64,000 bases of DNA from Suillus spraguei. Its lineage: Eukaryota; Basidiomycota; Agaricomycetes; Boletales; Suillaceae. Within the stretch, counting starts at the first letter, position 1; the number at the start of each line of letters is the position of its first letter. The stretch is taken from positions 186,001 through 250,000 of the forward strand of contig JABCPU010000003.1 of the NCBI GenBank assembly GCA_016800925.1, read 5' to 3'. The position numbers and the translations under genes are program-made. This document shows positions 51,277 to 61,435 of this stretch, one piece after another. Under the pieces are notes generated by a model. It did no database searches. It saw nothing but the letters and a program-made list of their open reading frames with translations, and was not told the DNA's origin.

Positions 51277-51666
51277 TCAGCGACAGCCACTTTATCAGCA
51301 TAGGAACATAGGAGAGCATTTTGGGAGGAACCCTTACGGGGCAATTTATTTGATATACACAACTTATCTTCTCTCAGATCTTCTGTTTGTTTTCTCTTTC
51401 GATACTTGGTTGGCCTCTCCATCTTTTACATGGTATTCATGAGATCTTCGATGACTATCTGCACATTGTCAGTTACATATATTTGATACTGTAACACTGG
51501 TTATGACCTTGGATTTGTCAGTTCAATTCAAGTCTAATTTGTCAGGTTGTTTCTGCTCTACTTACCGGTGGATAAACTTTTCACCGCGACTTAAAAATCG
51601 GACTAGGTGCACGTGGCAATCAACACGTCTTACCTCTGGACAGCGAGACTGCGAATCATCAATTCA
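51277..51666. other. intergenic, nothing recognised
   Basis: About 390 bp between the KEN-box gene and LCL2. No signal was seen. Confidence 0.5.
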
Positions 51667-52082
51667 ATGACCATGCAACTGCGCAGCCTGATCTTACTTC
51701 TAGCAGCTTCTCTCCCGCTGGCGAGCGCACAATTCAATTTCTTTGATCAAATGTTTGGGCATCCCCAGCAGCAGCAACAGCAAGGACCTGGACCTTCTGA
51801 TAATTCCCAATGGACGGCGCATTCAGAAGCTCGTCAGTCTCCAATATACTACCTCTAGGAATCACTAACTCTTGATATTTTTTAGTCTCATGTTCCCAAT
51901 ACCTGTGCCCAAGTACCTTGGCGTGTGTCAAGAGACCAACTGATTGTCCCTGTCCCAATGCAGAGGACATCAAGTGCACCATCCCGGACGCAGTAGATAG
52001 AGAAGCTGCAACTGTTGTTTGCGTGAGGGGAGTGGAGGAGTGTACACCAGTCAAACGGCTGATGAGTTTATATTCAACATGA
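51667..52082 (+). CDS. LCL2: LCL2-like secreted protein
   Basis: This matches long chronological lifespan protein 2, a small conserved fungal ER/secretory protein of poorly known function. The signal peptide is [20 protein letters not shown], directly followed by [19 protein letters not shown], a conserved LCL2 opening with the Gln run. Two exons (51667-51832 and 51886-52082, GT-AG) give 120 residues in frame. The second exon holds the Cys-rich core [13 protein letters not shown], then [15 protein letters not shown] and [12 protein letters not shown]. The ER location and role in cell-wall or protein-quality processes are known only indirectly. The gene is complete. Confidence 0.87.
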
Positions 52083-52916
52083 CGCATCTTCCGTCTGTCG
52101 TTGGTGACTTGCTAAATTATATATGGCAAGTGGCCTTCGAATCCTATCTGCCGTCTTGAAGACAGAACCACTTACCCCACGATTCAGTAGGCTCGTGTTT
52201 CTACACTGTTCTTTTATGATCGGTGGGTCGCGTGCACCGGTTGCCAGGCTTGTTCTCCTAAAAGCATTATCATCTTGCATGCGTGTTCTTACTGTAAGAT
52301 TCCGCCATACAAGAGCTATTTCCCTCCTACTCCAATTCCCATCCAGGGCGGAAGAATTACACCTGCCTTGACCTTCTGAGAAACTATCACGGTTGCATCG
52401 TGCAGTCCGCACAATGAACATTATTACTTTACGTTGTCAAGGTCAGATACACACACTGTCTTTCATTACTGAGTAAATTCATCAAGATTGAAATCGTTTT
52501 CTTACAACAGAGGATGCGCTCTTGTGGACAGAGTCCACGTCAGCCTGTAAACCAACTACTCTATTGACTATTTTTAAACTTCTCTGTTGTCACGACCCTC
52601 CTCTCAAGTTGCCTACCCCCTATTGCCTACCTCTCCCTTGAATTCCGTCCAAGAATGCCTCGAGAAAGTCGTCGCTTGGGTCGGTTAACCGTTACACAAG
52701 ACTATGGACCCGTCAGTCAAAGTCTGACTTACACCTTTAATAGTAATATTAATTATAAGAAGAGTGTCGTCCCTTGATGAACTTCAAGAAACAGTCAGAC
52801 TTCTGTACGCGAACTGGCTCGGAAGTTTCTGTCCAGCTAATAACTTATACTCCGCGATGTGAGCGCGCGAAACATTGAGACATTACGTAACTAAAGCTTG
52901 GTCGACACAAACCACC
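52083..52916. other. intergenic, nothing recognised
   Basis: About 830 bp. A minus-strand open frame at 52074-52421 (115 codons) overlaps the LCL2 3' end and has no motif. I do not call it. Confidence 0.4.
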
Positions 52917-53390
52917 ATGGCTGCCCCAAGACCGACTGTGAGCTGCACCGCAAAGTTACATCTATCAGTATAGCTGATCTGTCCACAGTCGAAATTGCCT
53001 CCAGGTGCCAATCGTATACTCTTCGTCAAAAACCTTAACTACCAGATTACCGGGGAAGACTTGTACGACCTCTTTGGACGATATGGCAGCGTCAGGCAGA
53101 TACGCATAGGGGACGAGCAAAAGACGAAAGGAACCGCCTTTGTCGTGTTCGATGATGTCATGGACGTACGTTTTCCTCTGCCCTGACGGTATTGTTCTAT
53201 CTAATCCCCGCCAACGTAGGCAAAAAACGCGCTCGAACATTTGAATGGTTTCCATCTGCAAGAGCGATATATTGTTGTTCTGTATCATATGCCAGCGAAG
53301 CAGGATGCTGCCGCTGCTAAAGCCGATCTAGCTCGAAGAGAAGAAGAGCTGGCACAGTTGAAGAAGAAGCATAATATTGTGGATGATTGA
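52917..53390 (+). CDS. SF3B6: splicing factor SF3b subunit p14 (SF3B6)
   Basis: SF3B6 is the U2 snRNP RRM protein that lies near the branch-point adenosine. Three exons (52917-52937, 52989-53165, 53220-53390) give 122 residues in frame. After MAAPRPTSKLPPGANRILFV comes the RRM with RNP2 ILFVKNLNYQI and RNP1 KGTAFVVFDDVMD. The terminal part DLARREEELAQLKKKHNIVD has the typical C-terminal helix, ending in TGA at 53388-53390. The length and order match p14. SF3A3, another U2 snRNP gene, is 6 kb further on. Confidence 0.93.
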
Positions 53391-56300
53391 GCCACTCCAT
53401 CTCGAGCTTAGTATTGTATATTCACGCTCACTCATGTGTTTAGCTCATGTGTTCTGGTCGCAATATGATAATTCTGTCAGGCAATATCGGTTTGTATCAC
53501 ATCCATTCGAAATGATGTCCAGAAGGAATGCTCAGCCTTGTGTACTACACTGTGGACACCTCTTGTCAATCTGTGGTGCTGAACGCAGCGGATTTCAGCA
53601 TGGACTCAGCGCAGCTGACTCATTGACATACCATACTGTTGGGGGTATTGGCGGCTATGTCGTCGCAAGTTAGCGGTGTCTTGGATTCAGCGATATAAAG
53701 ACTCACTACTGCCAGCACACCTTACTGCACTGTGGCGGTATACATGTAGGTGAATGCTTGGGGCTGAATTTGCAGTTTCTAAGGTCACACTTGATCTAGG
53801 CACTTGGTAAGATGGCGAACAAAAAAGTTACTGGCTTCTGACCTCCTCGTCAGGCTGCACAATGTGATGTATTAGCTAAATTCAACACTTGGGGAGCTAA
53901 CAAAAATCATACCAGATTTACCGAGTGCCCGCAGCTACGAAGAAGGATGGCGTCAACTATTCTGGCCATTGAATATAATCATACCCTTTGTAATAGTTAC
54001 GCACTCTGAACGACAGCAAGTCAATGACGGTGGCTGTAACCGAACAAGTGGCTACCCACCTTCTCCAGTAACACATAATGATCAGGATGTAGTTTGGAGC
54101 CTTTTGTATGTATGTCTTTTATACCTGAAATCAGGGCCATTCTAACGAGATAGTTCTCTCACCGTTTACACGACAAATAAAATGAGGCCGACATGGGGAA
54201 GACCAAGAATCCATTCTCGGCATCCGTCTAGCGGTGAAGACAAACAGCTATGGAAATGGCAATCCCGCAGTGGTCGCACGATTGATGAGTAAGGGATCAG
54301 AGCTCAAAACAAATGAATGGACACCCTGACCCTTGTCGATACACATGAGATCTTACGAGCAGCACCATATCGTCAATGTCACGCACATTATAGGACAACG
54401 GAATTTGATAATTTCATCAAGAAGTGCGGATGATTGCGCGCGGAGGAAGCATACCTTGTTCTTCTTCTGGAGACGTGGGGCGAGCTCAAACCGGCGTTCT
54501 TTCCCAGATAATATCCCACAATATTGCGAAAAACTTTTCAGCATCGAAACGTTGCTATAGCCCAAGTCACCCCTTTCGGCCCGAAGGCTCCTGAGTGAGT
54601 AGCTTTACGGCTTGGCGGATGTCGGTGAACGTGGCTTTGAGCTGTCATGTTATCACCGATAACGCCATGTCAACAGCGTCTCAAAATCGGTTATTGCTAA
54701 TGTAATTCGCGTTCCCACCAACTCTATTATCCTCATCTTCGTTCCGAAGTGGTGATGCAGCTCAGATCAACTTCTGCAAGATAAGCTTGATCCGCCAAAA
54801 TTGCTCATGGCACCGCGGGGGGTTTGCGTTGTGACTGCGGGGCTCCGACCTTTCCGTAAACGCTGTGGGCTCCCCCGGCGCTGAAACCTGACTTCATTTT
54901 GGTTTGAGAAGCATTATCATCACTCACAGAAACAGCACGGTCCACGCGGACTATCCAAAAACGAGCGCTCAATGAGCTGGTCACATAGCCTTTGTCAAGT
55001 ATCTTCATGATCCGAAGTTATTTAGGGACAGTCTGGGAATTCTATTACAAGTACTTGATGAGTCTCCACTTTTGTTTGTATATGTACCCAATGTATACCG
55101 GTCCTTCTATGGCATTATGGTGACTGGTCAAAAGGTGTAGCATTTATAGACTCAACCAATACCCGACACGTGGCATCCTGTGAGCCTGTGATGATTAATT
55201 CTGGCTATAGTGATTTATTCAGTACTTGCTAGCTAGCAGCGACGTGGTAATGCTAGGAAGAGGTCTAAGATCTTCTCGGCCGTATAATTCTCCACAATAT
55301 TCAAGTTTGCCAATTAGTACAGCCGCGCTAACTAAACATGTAAAATTCAGAAGTATTTGGCTGATTTTTTTTCACCGGCAGCTCACATTTTATTTTAGAT
55401 GATAGTGTAAGCTACGACAGAGTATATGGACATTCATATTATCGTATCGCGGCTAGCCGTTGAAATAAGGATAAGCAATCTACCATGCTTGAACCATTGG
55501 ATTCTTGATCACGAAATAGCGGTCGACCTGTGCCAACATGATATTATGATTGGCCTCATGTCCAGATTTTCTGGCTGCTACATCTGGCATTTGCACTGAT
55601 GTTGAAACGAGTTTTTATAGTAAGTCAGCAGGATTTGATTATGTTGCCAGACAATTAGCTCCTCGGTGTCTGATAGTTTCCAGTTCTCCCATCGGGCCAA
55701 CGCTCAAGATACTGACTCGGATATCGGCCTCCAAACGATTCCCATAATTTTGAACAATTTCTCGCTGTGGCGGGTTAAACCGGTCACATACACCGTGCGA
55801 TTGCCGCATCGTCTCCCTGCAATCTCCTGCGTGCTCAAAAAATATTTGTTTCACAATCTCAGCTCAGAAACGTGTTGATCCAACGATAGTGGCGGTATAA
55901 ATGGCATACTACGGCTAACTGTTCCCTATCAGACGTGAAGAGGTGACCACACGATCACCATGACTAGCATTTTATCTCGTCGCAGCTGACACTTGGTCCC
56001 AAACAGTGGTCCGGTGGCTTTGCGTCGGCATGACATTGTCTTCGTGTCCATATTTGTTGGCTGCTTCACTCGTTAACTGAAGCACACTGCTTATGGCAGT
56101 ACTTGAACAGTGTAAGTCAATTATGCTGCCACACGATTGACTCCCCGATGCTTCCCGCAGGTCTCTAAACGCACGTTGAATCACTTTCAAGGAGTCGAAT
56201 ACGAATACGATCTTCGATTGCCCTGTGTTAGAACTTCAGAACATCAAAGCATGCGATTGTCGCATCGTCTTTCTGCATGACTTCCCGAGGCTCCGTCGGG

Positions 56301-57710
56301 TTCGATCTACAAATAAAAGAGGGACCAGGAACCATGATAGAACTCGAATATAGTGTGACGCGGTACCCGCATAATTTACCGTTTCATTACATAAATGCTC
56401 ATCATACACTCACTCTCGTGCACAAAGACCGCATGAAATAGTTTAAAGCCATGCTAAATGCTTGCTATCGAAGCCTGCGCTTTTTTCAAATTATATTATT
56501 CGCCAAGACCATCAACCCTAGATCTTCTATCTCTTCGGTCATCATCTATGGTACGTAGCACACCACCTTCAAGCCACCACTTCCCCCTAGTGACGCTACT
56601 TCACGTGACAACAGACGAGCGAACTTAGTCCCTGGTGAGTAGCACGCGGTACTTGAGCCGCTTTAAAACCTTCACCGTCATAAGGGCCCTAGGGGACCGT
56701 GAGTACTGGCACTGAGCACCTTTTCTAGGTTTCATGATACGTCACTACGGTTTGAGGTCACAAGTGTACGGTGCATCATGGAGCCAGCAATCATTGTTCT
56801 GCTATTCGCTCGGGTCCATCAATTTTGTCCGCACGAGTCCGTGAAATAAGGCACGCTACTATTAATCTATTCTGCACCACACCCACCGCGAAGAAAGGAG
56901 CATCTTCCGCTTCACACGCGAGATCAAACTTGTATCGACATGGCTTTGAATCCGATTTCAAAAATGGTCCGGACTTGATTGGCAAACATTTGTCGCGGAC
57001 ACCGCGCTTGTTTGAAGGATGATGAATTTATCTCCGCCCTTAGCAATGGAATTATGCACGCGTAACATATCATTCACACGGTGAGAATGTAAATGTATAC
57101 ATTGTCACTGGCAAGCGGCGGGGTACCACGCTTCTAGATTGAAAGACTACTCAGAGTAGTACTCCGTCATCAACTTTACTAATTGGATATGACCAATACT
57201 GGGCGAAAAACAAGGTAGCAGAAGATCAAACTCTACTTGAAACTGCTAAGCTACTGATTAAACGAACTGCACAGCGAAGAATGACAGCAAAGAATGAAGA
57301 ATGAAAAAGGGGCGGAAACAAATTAGAGCAAACATAACGTATTGCTCTGGCACACGTACTGGAGGTCACTGCACAGATAAACCAGGAAACTATACATGGG
57401 ATGCGGACGAGCGCAGTATCCCTGCACATATCCCGTAACGACAAAGGGCGTAAGTACTAAGCGATGAGAATGTCGTGCATACAATGGTTGATATTGATAT
57501 TCACATGAATGTGCACCCAAAAGCAAAGACAACACGGCCTTTTAGTAACGACCACACAAATTTATGGGATAATATCAACGAGAAGGGATACAACCGCAAC
57601 TAAGGACGAATGCAAAAAATAAAACCTCATAAAGTACAAATATGCAGAACATTGAATATCATCCGGGCTCAATACAAGTAATAACTTGGCTGCGGTCTGC
57701 CGTATCACCC
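53391..57710. other. gene-poor region with degenerate repeats
   Basis: In 4.3 kb no gene could be assembled on either strand; the longest frames are under 100 codons and lack motifs. Two degenerate direct copies of about 300 bp sit at about 55520-55830 and 56010-56290. The region is AT-rich in parts. It may be old transposon or pseudogene debris. Confidence 0.55.
55520..56290. repeat. two diverged direct copies of an unidentified sequence
   Basis: Three blocks occur in the same order in both copies: CATGATATTATGATTGGCCT (55537) against CATGACATTGTCTTCGTGTC (56030); GATTATGTTGCCAGACAATT (55636) against CAATTATGCTGCCACACGAT (56117); and TGCGATTGCCGCATCGTCTC (55797) against TGCGATTGTCGCATCGTCTT (56251). 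Offsets of 493, 481 and 454 show gradual indels. No coding sense was found. Confidence 0.6.
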
Positions 57711-59344
57711 CTAAATAAGCTCCGCAGCATTGACCGGCATTTCGTCCTTTTGAATTGAATCAGCAGTGATAAAGACAGCATGAAGCGACGGCTGAGGGGA
57801 CAACTTACAATTTGTGTGCTATAGAATTGCTCTGGGATGATGCAGTGAGTGATGAGGGTAACCAGTTAAAAATGACATACCGATGTCGCGCAGGATACGC
57901 ACGTCGTCGACAGTCACGAACTGACGAATTACACATAAGAATACCAAGCGACTGTGATGAAGGTCATAACGTACATTGATGGCAACACCCTTTCGGCCAA
58001 AACGACCTGAGCGCCCAATGCGATGTATATAGTTCTCACGATTGCTGGAGCGGCTCAGTCAGTATATTGAAAAAAATGAGGCAAAATTAATTACGCCGGG
58101 AGATCATAGTTGATAACAAGGGAGACTTGTTGGACATCAATCCCTCGGGCCCAGACATCTGTCGTGATGAGCACGCGACTACAGTAGATATCAAAACTTT
58201 TCCAGATTCAGCGAACCATAAAAAATTGACGCACGATGTGCCACCACGGAATTCCGCCATGATGGCGTCTCTTTCTTTCTGAACCATTTCACCGTGCATC
58301 GATGACACAGTGAAGTTTGCCGCGCGCATCTTTTCAGTCAGCCAATCAACCTATTCCGACCAATAAGCTACATTGAAGAAGAATTTGTTTGGAGAAATAC
58401 CTTGCGTCGGGTATTGCAAAAGATGACAGCTTGTGTGATGGTAAGTGTATCGTACAGATCACACAGCGTGTCGAACTTCCAGTCCTCTTTTTCTACAGCA
58501 ACAAAAAATTGTTTGATCCCTTCCAGCGTCAACTCATCACGCTTGACGAGGATACGAATGGGATCGGTCATAAATTTTGTCGTCATCTCCAACACGTCAT
58601 AAGGCAATGTTGCACTCAGTAAGACAACCTGAGTAGCTGGAGGGAGGTAACGGTACACGTCATATATTTGGTCCTTGAATCCTTTGTTTAGGAGTTCATC
58701 TGCTTCATCGAGAACCAGCATTTTAATGTTGCGCGTCCGCAAAGCACGACGCCGAATCATGTCGAAAACACGACCAGGAGTTCCTGACACCACGTGTTGA
58801 CCGTATTCCAACTTTCGAATGTCCTCGCCTATAGATGTACCTCCAATGCAAGCATGACACTGGACATTCATATAGTCACCGAGAGCGAGAACTACTGACT
58901 GAATCTGGGTCGCCAGTTCGCGCGTAGGCGACAACACCAGAGCCTGTGTTTCGCGAACAGAGACGTCGATAGACTGCAAAATAGATATCGAGAAGGTGGC
59001 GGTTTTACCGGTTCCAGATTGTGCTTGTGCGATGACATCGCGACCCTGTGTTATTGGGAGAATAGCTCGCTGCTGTATAGCAGACGGTTTCTCGAAGTCT
59101 GTACACAAAATTCGGCACTTTCGACACTGCAGGAAAAAATAAACTCACTGTACGCATATATGCCGCGAAGAAGGTCCTCTTTCAAGTTGAGGTCGTCAAA
59201 AGTCGACACAACCGAGACTGCCTCGGAGGACTCAAATACAAGTTTCTGTGAAATCCGTTAGACCATGCATGATCACGCAATTTATTTGCCCTTCTCTGGG
59301 CTGTTTGACAAACTTGCCTCGTCTCCAGGGTTGATGCCAGACAT
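57711..59344 (-). CDS. FAL1: DEAD-box RNA helicase eIF4A3/FAL1
   Basis: This is an ATP-dependent RNA helicase of the eIF4A3 (exon-junction complex)/Fal1 (40S rRNA processing) group. Exon 1 (59318-59344) encodes MSGINPGDE, then a GC-AG intron (GAG/GCAAGT, 59246-59317) leads to [20 protein letters not shown]. Helicase motifs in order: [12 protein letters not shown] (Q), AQSGTGKT (I), PTRELA (Ia), SGTPGRV (Ib), VLDEADELL (II), SATLPYDV (III), [11 protein letters not shown] (IV), [13 protein letters not shown] (VI). The C-terminus [10 protein letters not shown] ends at 57711, as in the eIF4A3 family. [13 protein letters not shown] and [17 protein letters not shown] are closer to eIF4A3 than to eIF4A. 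The gene is head to head with SF3A3, 117 bp between starts. Confidence 0.94.
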
Positions 59345-59461
59345 GTTGACCTATAGGAAAGATGGGTGAGGTGGTGAAAAGATCGGAGATTGAAAACATA
59401 ACCTAACCAGCTCAATATTTAGACTTGGAACTTTCCACTGGTAAGTATAGTCTTGGGCGAC
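59345..59461. promoter_or_regulatory. shared divergent promoter (eIF4A3 / SF3A3)
   Basis: Only 117 bp separate the two start codons, so the 5' UTRs and core promoters must share or overlap this interval. Confidence 0.6.
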
Positions 59462-61341
59462 ATGGACTCTATCATCGAAACACAACGTCAGACACACGAG
59501 GAGATAGAAAGATACGAAACTGCTCTCTACTCACTACTCTCAAGAAATCAACCGACTCATGAAATTAGGGTTCAGACAGAACACAAAGCAGCTCAGGTCT
59601 TGGATCGCATTTCATCGCGTGTGACAGCCTTGCACAACTCTTACCTTGACGAAGATGCGCGGAAAGCTGAAATAGGCACACTTAGCGCTCCAGCAGCGGC
59701 GCAGAATGACCTTTCTGAGTTCTATGCGCGGTTGGTGAAGGTTCAGGACCACTACAACAAGTATCCTGATGCTGTAGCAGGAGGCTTCGACATGGAGCTT
59801 GCTGCCATCTTGGAGGAGGGTAATCAAGATGGGTTGGAAGATGATTACGAGGAGGAAGACCGTGCGTTAACAACAGTTTTGACTTTGCATTGTTTCACCT
59901 TTTGTTTTTCAGCTATATCCTTACTTTTCTCTGGTGAAGAAGCGTACGGAAAGTACCTTGATTTGTACGCGAATCACACAGCATACAACAACTTGAAGAA
60001 CATTTCAAAACGACTGCCTTACCTTCAGTATCTTGATATTTTGCTTGCCGCTCAAAACGGTTTACTGCACAGCGAGCTTTCGAAGGAGGCTAGAGCAACG
60101 AAGGATTACGAGGTGTAAGCTGGTGCATATTCTGACGTGAGCTGCCCTCACTCCTCATCCAGGTACATTCAACAATTGCATGATTATCTCCTGTCCTTTG
60201 TAAAACGGACCCAACCGCTTGTAGATATTCAAACAAAACACCAGGAGGCAGAAGTCGAATTTTACCAAAAGTGGGATGATGGGGAGTTTGTCGATTGGGA
60301 TGAAAGTAAAATCACCAAACGATCAGCTAATGCGGATGGCGCAGGAGAGGGAGTGTGGTGCTCTGCTTGTCAGTCACGTTGTTTATCTCAACGAATTATG
60401 GGTGTTCACGTCAGCATTGTCCAGGCCAGAAAAGCTATTCAAAGAGGACCGTTTATGACGCCCACTTGACCTCCAAGAAACATATGAAAGCAATTGCCAA
60501 ACAGGCCGCTTCTGAAAAGCCTCCGCAAAATCCAAATGGCACACAAAATATCACTGCACAACTCACCGGCAATGTTCAACTTGTGAAATCTAGACTCCGG
60601 AGCTCCGCGTTACTAACGTATCTTTCTACTTCCCTTCTTGTGGTGCTGGTCCCCACTATCAGTGAGACGAAATCCAACGTGGAACGCCGTTTCTCCCTCA
60701 CAGCGCGCGAACGTGAACAAGAACTACTTGAGCAATCGAAACCTCCTCCGGCTCCCATGAATACGTCTGGTGATGCTGCAGCCGAAGAAGAGGAAGAGGA
60801 AAGGATCTACAATCCCCTGAAACTGCCACTCGGCTGGGATGGCAAGCCAATTCCGTACTGGCTTTACAAGCTTCACGGCCTTGGAGTGGAATATCGCTGC
60901 GAGATATGCTCTGATCACGTGTATATGGGAAGGTAGTATTAGTTTCTAATTTTCGGGATAATAATACGAAAGCTTACAACCTTGCAACAGGAAAAATTTT
61001 GACCGACACTTCCAAGTACGCAGCCTTGCTTCAATTTGATAGTGGTAGGCTGATAATTAATGATGAAGGAATCACGACACGCTTTTGGCATGCGAGCTTT
61101 GGGCTTGCCAAACACAAAGCATTTCCATGAAATTACTCGCATTGAAGATGCTCTCTCACGTAAGCGCTTTCATTCTCAAAGGGAACGCCCGTTGAAATTC
61201 TATTTAGTGGCAGAAAAGTTGAAGCAAGAAGGACGACATGAGATTTTCGAGCAGGAAACAATGGAAGAACTGGAGGACGACGAGGGCAATGTTTACAATA
61301 GGAAAACTTATGAGGACTTGAAAAAACAAGGTCTAATTTGA
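59462..61341 (+). CDS. SF3A3: splicing factor SF3a subunit 3 (SF3A60/Prp9)
   Basis: SF3A3 is part of U2 snRNP and is needed for the pre-spliceosome. It starts MDSIIETQRQTHEEIERYE at 59462 (ATG preceded by GGCGAC). Conserved parts in order: the N-terminal helical block (RISSRVTALHNSYLDEDARK), NDLSEFYARLVKVQDHYNKY, FSGEEAYGKYLDLYANHTAY, YLQYLDILLAAQNGLLHSEL, then the C2H2-type VWCSACQ...AHLTSKKHMKAIAK. The second half has IYNPLKLPLGWDGKPIPYWL and YKLHGLGVEYRCEICSD, then RHAFGMRALGLPNTKHFHEI and LAEKLKQEG... ending YEDLKKQGLI (61341). About seven introns. Complete. Confidence 0.93.
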
Positions 61342-61435
61342 TATGTCCGTGCGGCAGTCTTGTACTTCTTTCATTCACTACTTTATTGTTGACCTCTATG
61401 ACCGTGCCAACCACAGGATTAATCTAAACTCCGTA

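Noticed and set aside
52074..52421. Minus-strand frame overlapping the LCL2 3' end
   Set aside because: No motif and partly antisense to LCL2 coding sequence.
56281..56320. GGGTTCGATC as a tRNA B-box
   Set aside because: No matching A-box or cloverleaf stems could be built around it.
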